A stretch of DNA of 64,000 bases from Curvibacter gracilis ATCC BAA-807 (GCF_000518645.1 NZ_JADZ01000006.1:124001-188000), one strand, 5' to 3'. Positions 26,552 through 34,347 are shown, numbered from the stretch's first letter. Numbers and translations are program-made. The notes: generated by a model from the sequence alone, not told the origin.

Positions 26552-27136
26552 TCAGGCCCGCACGAACTTGAAAACAGCGGTTCCGGCCCGCGCGTTGGGC
26601 AGCCAGCGCACTTCGCGCCCCTGCTCCAGGCCGAAGGCGTCGACGATGCGCAGCGCGTTCTTGTGCGCCAGGTCGATGAAGTCGGCAAAGGTGCCGACCC
26701 GGATGTTGGGCGTGTCGTACCACTGGTAGGGCAGGCGCTTGGTGACCGGCATGCGCCCGCGCAGCACGCTCAGGCGGTTGGGCCAGTGCGCGAAGTTGGG
26801 GAAGGCGACGATGCCGGTCTTGCCCACGCGGGCGGTCTCGCGCAGCATCACCTCGGCATTGCGCAGGTGCTGCAGGGTGTCGATCTGCAGCACCACGTCG
26901 AACGAGGCGTCGTCGAACATGGACAGGCCTTCGTCCAGGTTGAGCTGGATCACGTTGACGCCGCGCTTGACGCAGGCCAGCACGTTGGCGTCATCGATCT
27001 CGATGCCATAGCCGGTGCAGCCGCGCTCGCGCTGCAGCACATCGAGCAAGGCGCCGTCACCGCAGCCCAGGTCGAGCACGCGGGCGCCGCGGGGCACCAG
27101 GGCGGCAATGCTTTGGAGGTTGTGGGCGTCGCTCAT
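26552..27136 (-). CDS. metW: Methionine biosynthesis protein MetW (SAM-methyltransferase fold)
   Basis: The 194-residue protein is a class I methyltransferase-fold protein with the MetW pattern: [26 protein letters not shown] (SAM-binding motif I), [58 protein letters not shown] and [18 protein letters not shown]. MetW partners with MetX in methionine biosynthesis; together they acylate homoserine in Proteobacteria. The ATG at 27136 overlaps the metX stop by four bases (ATGA), so translation is coupled and the pair is under the riboswitch upstream of metX. Confidence 0.95.
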   Translation of the reverse strand: MSDAHNLQSIAALVPRGARVLDLGCGDGALLDVLQRERGCTGYGIEIDDANVLACVKRGVNVIQLNLDEGLSMFDDASFDVVLQIDTLQHLRNAEVMLRETARVGKTGIVAFPNFAHWPNRLSVLRGRMPVTKRLPYQWYDTPNIRVGTFADFIDLAHKNALRIVDAFGLEQGREVRWLPNARAGTAVFKFVRA

Positions 27137-28269
27137 GCCGGCACCTTGTGGTTGAAATAGGCGCGCACCACGTCGAGGTAGCGCGGGTCTTCGAGCAAGA
27201 AGGCATCGTGGCCGTGCGGCGCATCGATCTCGGCGTAGCTGACGTCGCGGCGGTTGTCGAGCAGGCCCTTGACGATCTCGCGGCTGCGCTGGGGCGAAAA
27301 GCGCCAGTCGGTGGTGAAGCTGACCAGCAGAAAGCGGCATTTCGCCTGGGCCAGGGCGGCGCTGAGGCTGCCGCCGAAGGAGCGGGCGGGGTCGAAATAG
27401 TCGAGCGCGCGGGTGATCAGCAAGTAGGTGTTGGCGTCGAAGTATTCGCTGAACTTGTCGCCCTGGTAGCGCAGGTAGCTCTCGATCTGGAACTCGACGT
27501 CCTGGGTCGAATAGCGGTAGCCGGTGGCGCTGTCGACCACGGCCTCGCGCAGCTGGCGACCGAACTTCTCGTTCATCACGTCGTCGCTGAGGTAGGTGAT
27601 GTGACCGATCATGCGGGCGATGCGCAGGCCGCGCTTGGGCACCACGTTGTGCTCGTAGAAGTGCCCGCCGTGGAAATCGGGGTCGGTGACGATGGCGCGG
27701 CGCGCCACCTCGTTGAAGGCGATGTTCTCGGCGTTCAGGTTGGGCGCGCTGGCCACCACCACGGCGTGGCGCATGCGCTCGGGGTACTGCAGGGTCCAGC
27801 TCAGGGCCTGCATGCCGCCCAGGCTGCCGCCCATGACCGCCGCCAGCTGCTGGATGCCCAGTGCATCGAGCAGCCGGGCCTGGGCGTTGACCCAGTCCTC
27901 GACCGTGACCACGGGGAAATCGGCGCCATAGACGCGGCCGGTATCGGGGTTCACATGCATGGGCCCGGTGCTGCCGAAGCACGAACCCAGGTTGTTCACG
28001 CCGATCACGAAGTAGCGGTTGGTGTCCACCGGCTTGCCCGGGCCGATCATGTTGTCCCACCAGCCTTCGGACTTGGGCTGGCCTTCATAGACACCCGCCA
28101 CGTGGTGCGAGGCATTGAGGGCGTGGCAGATCAGCACGGCGTTGGAGCGCTCGGCGTTCAGCGTGCCGTAGGTCTCGTAGGCGAGGGTGTAACCGCGTAT
28201 CGAGGCGCCGCTTTGCAGGGGCAGCGGGGCCTCGAAGGTCATGAACTGAGGTGTGGCTAGAAAACTCAT
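27133..28269 (-). CDS. metX: Homoserine O-acyltransferase MetX
   Basis: The 378-residue alpha/beta-hydrolase-fold enzyme matches Met[78 protein letters not shown] (nucleophile serine in GGSLGG), [13 protein letters not shown] and [13 protein letters not shown] (catalytic Asp and His). It activates homoserine with acetyl- or succinyl-CoA as the first committed step of methionine synthesis. It forms an operon with metW. The ATG at 28269 directly follows the U-tract of an intrinsic terminator, and no clear ribosome site precedes it, which is unusual. Confidence 0.95.
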   Translation of the reverse strand: MSFLATPQFMTFEAPLPLQSGASIRGYTLAYETYGTLNAERSNAVLICHALNASHHVAGVYEGQPKSEGWWDNMIGPGKPVDTNRYFVIGVNNLGSCFGSTGPMHVNPDTGRVYGADFPVVTVEDWVNAQARLLDALGIQQLAAVMGGSLGGMQALSWTLQYPERMRHAVVVASAPNLNAENIAFNEVARRAIVTDPDFHGGHFYEHNVVPKRGLRIARMIGHITYLSDDVMNEKFGRQLREAVVDSATGYRYSTQDVEFQIESYLRYQGDKFSEYFDANTYLLITRALDYFDPARSFGGSLSAALAQAKCRFLLVSFTTDWRFSPQRSREIVKGLLDNRRDVSYAEIDAPHGHDAFLLEDPRYLDVVRAYFNHKVPA

Positions 28270-28275
28270 GGCAAC

Positions 28276-28309
28276 AAAAAACCCGGTTCGCCAAAAACGA
28301 GACCGGGTT
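28276..28309 (-). terminator. Intrinsic terminator in the metX leader (riboswitch expression platform)
   Basis: Read leftward, AACCCGGT and ACCGGGTT form a perfect 8-bp stem (28302-28309 with 28280-28287), followed by a run of about six U just before the metX start codon. A strong terminator ahead of a gene with a SAM aptamer upstream is the usual arrangement for transcription attenuation. Confidence 0.8.
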
Positions 28310-28314
28310 GAGCC

Positions 28315-28395
28315 TATCTGTCTTTAGCTGAATTTCGAAACACGGTGGTTTCGGCGCCCGCAAGCTGGAATCAAATCGGCGCCCTGTGAACAGGT
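28315..28395 (-). ncRNA. SAM-II-type riboswitch aptamer upstream of metX
   Basis: The leader RNA, read on the minus strand, has the ordered parts of the SAM-II fold. The stem strand GGGCGCC comes first, then GAUUUGAUU, CCAGCUUGC, the partner strand GGCGCCG, AAA-rich sequence, and the terminal CAGCUAAAGAC whose AGCU can pair with AGCU in the first loop to make the pseudoknot. An extra 6-bp hairpin (CGAAAC with GUUUCG) sits in the third loop, which is larger than in the textbook examples. Position directly before metX and its terminator agrees. The family is best known from Alphaproteobacteria and some other groups. Covariance-model scoring was not done. Confidence 0.75.
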
Positions 28396-28401
28396 GGGCG
28401 A

Positions 28402-28407
28402 AGTATA
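28402..28407 (-). promoter_or_regulatory. Probable -10 element of the metX leader promoter
   Basis: TATACT (minus strand) lies about 10 bp before the 5' end of the aptamer, where transcription should start. The -35 is weak and not certain. Confidence 0.45.
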
Positions 28408-28428
28408 GCAAGGAGCACCTCTCATGCG

Positions 28429-28995
28429 TCATGCCGGGGCGAACAGCGCCAGCCCCCCCAGCACGGCAAAGATCAGGGCCGACACCAAATGCACCACCCG
28501 GATCGGCACCCGCCGCGTGAGGCGGTCCCCCAGCCAGACCACCGGGGCGTTGGCCAGCATCATGCCCAGGGTGGTGCCCGCCACCACGGCCGCCCAGGCC
28601 TGGTACTGCGCGGCCAGCATGACGGTGGCGATCTGGGTCTTGTCGCCCATCTCGGCCAGGAAGAAGGCCACCACGGTGGTGCCGAAAATGCCCAGGCGGG
28701 GCGAGGCGCCGCCGGTGTCGTCGTCATCGAGCTTGTCGGGGATCAGCATCCACACCGCCATGGCGATGAACGAGGCGCCCAGGATCCAGCGCAGCCACTG
28801 CGGCCCGAGCACGGTGGTGACCCAGGCGCCCACGGCGCCGGCCAAGCCATGGTTGACCACGGTGGCAACGAAGATGCCCAGCACGATGGGCCAGGGCTTG
28901 CGGAAACGGGCGGCGAGGACCAGCGAGAGCAGCTGCGTCTTGTCGCCCATTTCAGCGAGGGCGACGATGCCGGTGGAGACGAGGAAGGCTTCCAT
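28429..28995 (-). CDS. mneA: GDT1/UPF0016-family manganese exporter (MneA type)
   Basis: The 188-residue membrane protein has about six spans in two similar halves, each carrying the family motif E-x-G-D-K-(T/S): LAEMGDKTQLLSL at residues 14-24 and LAEMGDKTQIATV at residues 113-124. This is the UPF0016 / TMEM165-GDT1 family, whose bacterial members export Mn2+. An aspartate-rich loop (KLDDDDTGG) joins the halves. The ATG at 28995 is set by the first membrane span. The manganese riboswitch directly upstream strongly supports the substrate. The gene lies upstream of metX on the same strand, but metX has its own leader. Confidence 0.9.
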   Translation of the reverse strand: MEAFLVSTGIVALAEMGDKTQLLSLVLAARFRKPWPIVLGIFVATVVNHGLAGAVGAWVTTVLGPQWLRWILGASFIAMAVWMLIPDKLDDDDTGGASPRLGIFGTTVVAFFLAEMGDKTQIATVMLAAQYQAWAAVVAGTTLGMMLANAPVVWLGDRLTRRVPIRVVHLVSALIFAVLGGLALFAPA

Positions 28996-29026
28996 GGGGA
29001 AAAAACTCCGGCCGGACAAAACCCAT

Positions 29027-29069
29027 GACTGCGCGGCACCCCCCGGCCAAAAACGGGGGCTGCGCAGTC
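29027..29069 (-). terminator. Hairpin downstream of the Mn riboswitch (expression platform)
   Basis: GACTGCGC and GCGCAGTC pair as a perfect 8-bp outer stem, with CCCCC and GGGGG inside. It begins within the last bases of the aptamer and ends 31 bp before the exporter start. It is the likely switch hairpin. The downstream sequence has only a short U-run, so transcription stop and translation control are both possible. Confidence 0.55.
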
Positions 29070-29200
29070 AAAGGTCTCGCCAGGTCCGCAGACCGTTTGC
29101 GCCATGGGCACTCACCTCGATGGCGGCGCACAAGTCTGTTGACGCAAACCCCTCTCGCGGGCCAGCTGGGGCCCGGAAGGGAGGCTACTCCCCCTTGAAC
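29067..29200 (-). ncRNA. yybP-ykoY (Mn2+) riboswitch
   Basis: On the minus strand the leader contains AAGGGGGAGUAGC at the 5' end, GCGUCAACAGACUUG in the middle and GGCGAGACCUUUGACU at the 3' end. These match the three conserved blocks of yybP-ykoY manganese riboswitches (the GGGGAGUAG, GUYRACA-type and GCRAGACCUUU segments). Block order and spacing agree with the four-way-junction fold. The family commonly precedes Mn exporters such as the gene that follows. A possible -10 (TACACT) lies at 29209-29214. Confidence 0.93.
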
Positions 29201-29308
29201 AGGGCGCCAGTGTACCCAATCCGCAAGGCCCTCCACGGGGCACGGCGATGCACCGAATCGGGGTGTCTCGGCCTGATGCGCACCAGCATCAGGCGCACAT
29301 CACCTTTA

Positions 29309-29324
29309 TGGCGCATTTATTGCT
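29309..29324 (+). promoter_or_regulatory. Sigma-54-type promoter of the ammonium transporter gene
   Basis: TGGCGCATTTATTGCT has GG and GC separated by exactly ten bases, the -24/-12 layout of RpoN promoters. Transcription would start near 29335, about 60 bp before the start codon. Upstream, a TGCGC...GCGCA dyad at about 29277-29297 could be an activator site. RpoN/NtrC control is known for ammonium transporter genes. Confidence 0.6.
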
Positions 29325-29395
29325 TTGTCCTGGTGCGCATTCGTGCTCCAAGCATCGAATGCACCATTTCAGTTCATTTTCTCCACGAGGACACT

Positions 29396-30598
29396 ATGGA
29401 AGCACTAAAACAGGGCGCAGACGCCTTGTTCATTCTGCTGGGCGCCGTGATGGTTCTGGCCATGCACGCCGGCTTTGCCTTTCTTGAGCTGGGCACGGTC
29501 CGGCAGAAAAACCAGGTCAATGCCTTGGTGAAGATCCTGGTGGATTTCTCGATTTCGACCGTGGTGTACTTCGTGGTCGGCTACGGCGTCGCCTACGGCA
29601 CCCATTTCTTTGTGGGCGCAGAGGAACTGGCCGCCAAGAACGGCTATGAGCTGGTGAAGTTCTTCTTTTTGCTGACCTTTGCCGCGGCCATCCCGGCCAT
29701 CATCTCGGGCGGCATTGCCGAACGCGCCCGCTTCTGGCCCCAGCTGATCGCCACCGCGGTGATCGTGGGCTTCATCTACCCCTTCTTCGAGGGCATCGCC
29801 TGGAACCAGCACTTTGGCGTGCAGGCCTGGATCAAGGCCTTGACGGGCGAGGAGTTCCACGACTTCGCCGGCTCGGTGGTGGTGCACGCGGTGGGCGGCT
29901 GGATCGCCCTGCCGGCCGTGGTGCTGCTGGGTTCGCGCGCCAACCGTTACCGCAAGGACGGCGCCATCTCGGCCCACCCGCCCTCGAACATCCCGTTTCT
30001 GGCGCTGGGCGCCTGGATTCTGGTGGTGGGCTGGTTCGGCTTCAACGTGATGAGCGCCCAGACCCTGGACAAGATCTCGGGCCTGGTGGCCGTGAATTCG
30101 CTGATGGCCATGGTGGGCGGCACGCTGGCGGCCCTGGTGCTGGGCAAGAACGACCCAGGCTTTGTGCACAACGGCCCGCTGGCCGGCCTGGTGGCCGTGT
30201 GCGCCGGCTCGGACCTGATGCACCCACTTGGGGCATTGGTGGTGGGCGCCGTGGCCGGCACGATCTTCGTGCTGATGTTCACCCTGACCCAGAACAAGTG
30301 GAAGATCGATGACGTGCTGGGCGTGTGGCCCCTGCACGGCCTGTGCGGCACCTGGGGCGGCGTGGCCGCCGGCCTGTTCGGCAGCAAGGCCTTGGGCGGC
30401 CTGGGCGGCGTGAGCCTGGGTGCCCAGTTGATCGGCACCGCCATGGGGGTGGCGTGGGCCGCCGTGGGCGGCCTGGTGGTCTATGGCCTGCTCAAGGTCA
30501 CGCTGGGGCTGCGCCTGTCGCAGGAGGAAGAGTTCGAGGGCGCCGACCTGTCGATCCACAAGATCCGCTCCACCCCGGACCGCGAGGTCAGCTGGTAA
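29396..30598 (+). CDS. amtB: Ammonium transporter (Amt family)
   Basis: The 400-residue protein has the eleven-span Amt fold: LFILLGAVMVLAMHAGFAFLELGTVRQKNQVNALVKILVDF at the start, GGIAERARFW, DFAGSVVVHAVGGWIAL (first pore histidine) and GVWPLHGLCGTWGGVAAGLFG (second pore histidine of the twin-His pair). It conducts ammonium into the cell under nitrogen limitation. The ATG at 29396 follows the putative RpoN promoter. No signal peptide precedes the first span, and no glnK gene for a PII regulator lies next to it, in contrast to the usual glnK-amtB pair. A terminator follows at 30624. Confidence 0.93.
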   Translation: MEALKQGADALFILLGAVMVLAMHAGFAFLELGTVRQKNQVNALVKILVDFSISTVVYFVVGYGVAYGTHFFVGAEELAAKNGYELVKFFFLLTFAAAIPAIISGGIAERARFWPQLIATAVIVGFIYPFFEGIAWNQHFGVQAWIKALTGEEFHDFAGSVVVHAVGGWIALPAVVLLGSRANRYRKDGAISAHPPSNIPFLALGAWILVVGWFGFNVMSAQTLDKISGLVAVNSLMAMVGGTLAALVLGKNDPGFVHNGPLAGLVAVCAGSDLMHPLGALVVGAVAGTIFVLMFTLTQNKWKIDDVLGVWPLHGLCGTWGGVAAGLFGSKALGGLGGVSLGAQLIGTAMGVAWAAVGGLVVYGLLKVTLGLRLSQEEEFEGADLSIHKIRSTPDREVSW

Positions 30599-30655
30599 TT
30601 CACCAGACGCCAAGCGATCGCAGCGCGTCCTCAGGGGCGCGTTTTTGTTGGGCGT
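30589..30655 (+). other. Convergent gap between amtB and the DoxX gene
   Basis: Short convergent region holding the amtB stop and its terminator; nothing else is seen. Confidence 0.5.
30624..30646 (+). terminator. Intrinsic terminator of amtB
   Basis: CGCGTCC pairs with GGGGCGCG (one G-U pair, short TCA loop), followed by five T residues, 26 bp after the amtB stop codon. Confidence 0.75.
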
Positions 30656-31108
30656 TCAGCGTTGAAACCAGCGCGCCAACAGCGCATCCAAGGACCAGCG
30701 GCCGGTGCCGAAAATCGCCAGCGCCGCCAGCAGGCTGCCCCAGAACACATGGCCTTGCAGCGCCTCCGACGAGATCTCGGACAGAGACAGCACGGCCATG
30801 ATGTTCACCACCGACAGACCCAGCGCCGGGATGCGACCGGCCAAACCCAGCACCAGCAGCACCGGCAGCCCGACCTCGCCAGCCGTGCCCATCACCGCCG
30901 CGAGGGCCGGTGGCAACAAGGGCACGTGGTACTCGTCCTGGAACAAGGCCAGCGTGATGTCCCAATCACGCAGCTTGGTCAGGCCAGACAAAAAGAACAC
31001 CTGAGCCACATAGAGGCGGGCCAGCAAGGCGGCCACGGGCTGCAGGGCATCCAGCCCCCCCACCAGCAAGGCGTAGGGCTTCAGGATCGGGTGGCTTGTG
31101 GGGGTCAT
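30656..31108 (-). CDS. bufD: DoxX-family membrane protein of the bufferin operon
   Basis: The 150-residue protein has four hydrophobic spans and the DoxX pattern: LLARLYVAQVFFLSGLTKLRDWD near residue 25-45, EVGLPVLLVLGLAGRIPALGLSVVNIMAVLS, and a final span ending GTGRWSLDALLARWFQR. DoxX proteins often accompany DUF2282-DUF692-DUF2063 operons, where the member has been called BufD or GigT; a role in membrane redox or quinone chemistry is suspected but not established. The ATG at 31108 lies 23 bp after the stop of the DUF2063 gene, making it the last gene of the four-gene unit. Confidence 0.82.
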   Translation of the reverse strand: MTPTSHPILKPYALLVGGLDALQPVAALLARLYVAQVFFLSGLTKLRDWDITLALFQDEYHVPLLPPALAAVMGTAGEVGLPVLLVLGLAGRIPALGLSVVNIMAVLSLSEISSEALQGHVFWGSLLAALAIFGTGRWSLDALLARWFQR

Positions 31109-31131
31109 GGGAATCTCCGTGGCATCGTTGT

Positions 31132-31920
31132 TCAGTGGGCAATGGCATCGCGCACAGCCAGCACCAGGCCTTGCGTGACGGCCTCTTGCAGCCAGGCCCC
31201 CAGGTCCAGCCCGGGGTGGTGTACCTCCAGCCACTGCATGGCCGCGCCCAGGCTGGGCTGGGTGTGCAGGGCCTGCAGCCAGGCGGCTTCGGCCGCATCG
31301 ATCAGGCGCACGCGCGGGCGCCAGCCCTGGCGCCAGAACACAGCCCGCTCGGCCTCGCCCGCCTGCAGGCGCTGGCCGGCGGCCTGCAGCGCCTGGGCCG
31401 CCGGCTCAGCGCCTCCATCGCCAGGGCCATGGGCCAGCAGGACAGAGATCACCGCCGCCTCGAAAGCCAGCACCTGGGTGCCTGCGGACAGTTCCAGGCG
31501 CAGCTGATCGGGGTCTTCCTGCACCAGACGCGCCAGCGTGCCGGGTTCGGGCAAGGGGTCGGGTGCGGTGGCCAGTTGGTGCAACACCCACTCGGCCCGG
31601 GCCAACTCAGGCAACCAGGCGGGCAGTTCATGCTCGGGCCCCAGACGGCCCAGCCAGTCGGGCAAATCCGCCCCCCAGCAAGCCAGGTCGCCGCGCAGGG
31701 GCGGGCAGTCCAGCCAATGGTCACGGGCCAGGGCCGCCAAGGTGGCTTCGCCCACACATTGGCGCAGCACGGGGTAGGCGGCCGCCAGGGCGCGCTCGGC
31801 CACCGCACGGGCGTTGCGTTGGTAGGCCGGCAAACCCGCTTCACCCGAGGGCACCGCGGTGGCGGGCGACCACAGCGCGGCCAGCAGCGCCGCCTGCTGC
31901 GCCAGCAGGGTCTCGCTCAT
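31132..31920 (-). CDS. bufC: DUF2063-domain protein, bufferin maturation partner
   Basis: The 262-residue protein has the N-terminal DUF2063 (putative DNA-binding) domain: [15 protein letters not shown], then [42 protein letters not shown]-terminal winged-helix-like region follows. In modified-peptide operons this family is the partner protein that presents the precursor to the DUF692 oxidase. Its ATG overlaps the stop of the DUF692 gene by four bases, so the two are translated together, which fits a stable complex. It probably does not act as a DNA-binding protein despite the Pfam name. Confidence 0.87.
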   Translation of the reverse strand: MSETLLAQQAALLAALWSPATAVPSGEAGLPAYQRNARAVAERALAAAYPVLRQCVGEATLAALARDHWLDCPPLRGDLACWGADLPDWLGRLGPEHELPAWLPELARAEWVLHQLATAPDPLPEPGTLARLVQEDPDQLRLELSAGTQVLAFEAAVISVLLAHGPGDGGAEPAAQALQAAGQRLQAGEAERAVFWRQGWRPRVRLIDAAEAAWLQALHTQPSLGAAMQWLEVHHPGLDLGAWLQEAVTQGLVLAVRDAIAH

Positions 31921-32819
31921 GGGGCACACCCCGCCAACGCGCCTGCAGCCTGCCGGGCCTGGTCCATCAGCACGGCCCAGGGCGGCAGATCGGTGTCCCA
32001 TTCGATCAGGGTGGGGCGCGGGCCCCAGCGCGACACGGCGTACCGGTACAGCGCCCAGACGGGCTCGCTGGTCGGGCTGCCATGGTCGTCGATCAGCCAT
32101 TCGCCGGTGTCGGCATGGCCGGCCAGGTGGATCTCGGCCACGCACTCGGCGGGCACCGCATCAAGCCAGGCCCGGGAGACCTCCAGCAGACCCTCAAGGG
32201 GCTCCGGCACCTGGGCACCGTGGTGGCGGCGCCAGGCGTTGCGGGCATTGACGTGCAGGTTGTTCAAATCGACCAGCAGCCCGCAGCCGGTGCGCCGGGC
32301 CAATTCGACGAGGAACTGCACTTCAGAAAAATCATGCTCGGCCCAGCTCAGGTAGGCCGACAGGTTCTCGACCGCCAGCGGGCGGCGCAGCCGGTCTTGC
32401 ACCTGCTGCACATGGCTGGCCATCAGGTTCAGCGACTCGGTGGTCCAGGGCACGGGGAGCAGATCGGCGGCATGCACCGTCTGACCACGCAGGGCCCCGC
32501 GTGAAAAACTGGCGTGGTCGCTGACGCGCACCGGATCGACGCGCGCCACCAACTCGGCCAACTGGTCCAGATGCCAGGGGTCCAGCCCCACGGCCGAGCC
32601 CAGCGACAGGCCCACCCCGTGCAGGCTGATGGGGTGTTGCTCGCGGGCCTGCATCAGCACCCCGAGCGCGGCGCCCCCGGCGCCGAAGAAGTTCTCGGAG
32701 TGCACCTCGAGAAAGCCCGGGGCAGGCGCGCCTTGCAGCAGCTCGGCATAGTGGGGCTGGCGCCAGCCCAGGCCCACCCAGGACTCGGGTGAACGCAGGG
32801 CTTGCAAGGGCTCGGACAT
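31917..32819 (-). CDS. bufB: DUF692 multinuclear iron-dependent oxidase (MNIO), bufferin maturase
   Basis: The 300-residue TIM-barrel protein matches DUF692: [36 protein letters not shown] (His 67), VSDHASFS (Asp 101, His 102), AVENLSAYL (Glu 151), [11 protein letters not shown] (Asp 184, His 189), EIHLAGHAD (Glu 229, His 231, His 235) and LIEWDTDLP (Glu 273, Asp 275). These His/Asp/Glu residues form the di- or tri-iron site of MNIO enzymes, which convert cysteines of a precursor peptide into thiooxazole or related heterocycles. All expected metal ligands appear present. The gene lies 29 bp after the precursor gene. Confidence 0.9.
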   Translation of the reverse strand: MSEPLQALRSPESWVGLGWRQPHYAELLQGAPAPGFLEVHSENFFGAGGAALGVLMQAREQHPISLHGVGLSLGSAVGLDPWHLDQLAELVARVDPVRVSDHASFSRGALRGQTVHAADLLPVPWTTESLNLMASHVQQVQDRLRRPLAVENLSAYLSWAEHDFSEVQFLVELARRTGCGLLVDLNNLHVNARNAWRRHHGAQVPEPLEGLLEVSRAWLDAVPAECVAEIHLAGHADTGEWLIDDHGSPTSEPVWALYRYAVSRWGPRPTLIEWDTDLPPWAVLMDQARQAAGALAGCAP

Positions 32820-32848
32820 GGAATGCTCCTGCTCAGGCAACTTCAGCC

Positions 32849-33136
32849 TCAGCCCTTCTTGCCGGCAGCCATCTTGGCTTCGTCCATGGTCAGGCCCGAC
32901 ATCTGCTTGCACGTGCCCTTGGCCACGTACTTCCAGTCGGCCTTGGACATGTCTTCCTTGGCCTGGCCGGCACACGAATGGCTGCCACTGAGGTTGGCGC
33001 AGTCATTCTGGCCCGCCTTGGCGATGCCGAAGCATTTTTCCTTGGCCGTGTCTTGCGCCAGCACGGGGCCGGAAGCCAGCAGGGCGGAGGACAGCAAAGA
33101 GGCGGCAGCAGCGGCAAACAAAGCACGTTGGTTCAT
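32849..33136 (-). CDS. bufA: DUF2282 small secreted precursor (bufferin-type modified peptide)
   Basis: The 95-residue protein has a signal peptide (cleavage likely after VLAQ, residue ~28) and a mature part with four cysteines at residues 35, 46, 55 and 76 in a [13 protein letters not shown]...SHSC...KGTCKQM frame, the DUF2282 pattern. Related proteins (bufferins in Caulobacter, GigP-type in Cupriavidus) are periplasmic peptides whose cysteines are oxidised by a DUF692 enzyme to copper-binding heterocycles, giving metal tolerance. AGGAG precedes the ATG at 33136. It is the first gene of the operon and divergent from an ECF sigma gene. Confidence 0.9.
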   Translation of the reverse strand: MNQRALFAAAAASLLSSALLASGPVLAQDTAKEKCFGIAKAGQNDCANLSGSHSCAGQAKEDMSKADWKYVAKGTCKQMSGLTMDEAKMAAGKKG

Positions 33137-33216
33137 GGAAAACTCCTGGGGTGACGTTGAAGAAAATGACTTTCAACCGGGGCCCGTGAAGGCCAATCAA
33201 ATCGCCGGTTGAGGGT

Positions 33217-33244
33217 GAGTCGGCCCGGCACGGCGATTCTTACA
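33217..33244 (-). promoter_or_regulatory. Candidate ECF-sigma promoter of the bufferin operon
   Basis: On the minus strand TGTAAG is followed after 16 bp by CGACTC, a -35/-10 style unlike the housekeeping consensus but like ECF promoters of the TGTAA / CGA type. It would give a leader of about 70 nt before bufA. Whether the neighbouring sigma factor uses it is an inference. Confidence 0.4.
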
Positions 33245-33315
33245 AGATTGGTGAAATATTTTTTTGCAAGCCTTTCAGTGCTTTGCATGTCATGCCGTTT
33301 CAATACACTGCGGCC

Positions 33316-33882
33316 ATGAGTTTCGAACACCAGCTGGCCGAACACCGGCCCTATCTGATCAAGTTTGCGCGACTGCAGTTGCGCAACGAGACCTGGGCCG
33401 AGGACGCGGTGTCCGAGACCTTGCTGGCGGCCCTGAGCCGACCCCAGGCGTTTCAACAGCAATCGCAACTGAAGACCTGGCTGGTGGGCATCCTGAAGCA
33501 CAAGGTGGTCGACCAGATGCGCCAGCGCGCCCGCGAAGTGGTGCTGGACACCGGTGACGACGAGGGCGATGAACTGGAAGCCCTGAGCTTCACCGCCGAC
33601 GGCCACTTTGCCCAGACCCCGCTCGACTGGGGCAACCCAGAGCAGCAATTACAGTCGCGCCAATTCATCGAAGTGCTGGAGACCTGCACCGAACGCCTGC
33701 CGGCGGCCATGGGTCGCGTGTTTCTGATGCGCGAATGGCTGGAGCTGTCGTGCGAAGAAATCTGCCTGGAACTCAAACTGAGCCCGAACCACCTGTATGT
33801 GCAACTGCACCGGGCCCGCTTGCGGCTGCGGGAGTGCCTTGAAATCCACTGGTTCGGCATGCCCCGGAGGGTCACGCCATGA
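33316..33882 (+). CDS. ECF-type sigma factor
   Basis: The 188-residue protein has region 2 of sigma-70 (FEHQLAEHRPYLIKFARLQLRNETWAEDAVSETLLAAL, then TWLVGILKHKVVDQMRQR) and region 4 (LPAAMGRVFLMREWLELSCEEICLELKLSPNHLYVQLHRARLRLRECL), and lacks regions 1 and 3, as ECF factors do. The linker between them is acidic. It is divergent from the bufferin operon and overlaps the zinc-finger gene by four bases. In related bacteria such sigma factors control DUF2282 operons under copper or gold stress. An ATG 24 bp upstream is a possible alternative start; neither has a strong ribosome site. Confidence 0.9.
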   Translation: MSFEHQLAEHRPYLIKFARLQLRNETWAEDAVSETLLAALSRPQAFQQQSQLKTWLVGILKHKVVDQMRQRAREVVLDTGDDEGDELEALSFTADGHFAQTPLDWGNPEQQLQSRQFIEVLETCTERLPAAMGRVFLMREWLELSCEEICLELKLSPNHLYVQLHRARLRLRECLEIHWFGMPRRVTP

Positions 33883-34109
33883 TCTTGCGACGCAACTGCA
33901 AGGAGGTGGCCGCCCTGCTGCTGGCCCGAGAAGACCGCCAGCTGGGCCTGAAAGAGAAGCTGGCGCTGCGGCTGCACCTGGCCGCCTGCGATGCCTGCCC
34001 CCTGTTTGCCAAACAGGTGCTGACCCTGCGCAGCGCCTTCACCCAATGGCGACATCAGGCGGACTCTGGCGAAGCCGACAATTCCGCCCCACCTGGCGAT
34101 CAACCCTGA
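33879..34109 (+). CDS. Short zinc-finger anti-sigma factor
   Basis: The 76-residue protein has the putative zinc-finger (zf-HC2) anti-sigma pattern: CKEVAALLLAREDRQLGLKEKLALRLHLAACDACPLF, with Cys, His and CxxC in the order C...H-x3-C-x2-C. There is no membrane span, so it is a soluble anti-sigma factor, shorter than the usual membrane-anchored kind. Its ATG overlaps the sigma stop (ATGA), giving equal translation of the pair. It probably holds the sigma factor inactive until metal or thiol stress disturbs the zinc site (inference). Confidence 0.85.
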   Translation: MILRRNCKEVAALLLAREDRQLGLKEKLALRLHLAACDACPLFAKQVLTLRSAFTQWRHQADSGEADNSAPPGDQP

Positions 34110-34202
34110 CACCAAAATGACATGTCACCGGCGCCGCCGATATCGGCCATGAATCGGATTTGTTTTTTTTCGGTTCATTTCCGGCAAAGAAACAAAAAAC
34201 GC

Positions 34203-34232
34203 TTGCATTTTTCAATACACCATGGTTTTAAT
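34203..34232 (+). promoter_or_regulatory. Probable sigma-70 promoter and long leader of the RRM gene
   Basis: TTGCAT at 34203 and TTTAAT at 34227 are 18 bp apart. Transcription would begin near 34239, leaving a leader of about 108 nt that contains a hairpin (GCATGG...CCATGC at 34239-34258). Long leaders are common for cold-responsive RNA-binding protein genes. The AT-rich stretch 34140-34200 before it holds no gene. Confidence 0.45.
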
Positions 34233-34347
34233 GCAGAAGCATGGCTTCGATTCCATGCAAGCTTGCGGTGATCGGTCAGGTTCGCGTCCGAAGTGTGCGT
34301 TTTCGGGACTCCATCGCTTTGTTAATGTGTTTTTGAGGAGTCCCTTG

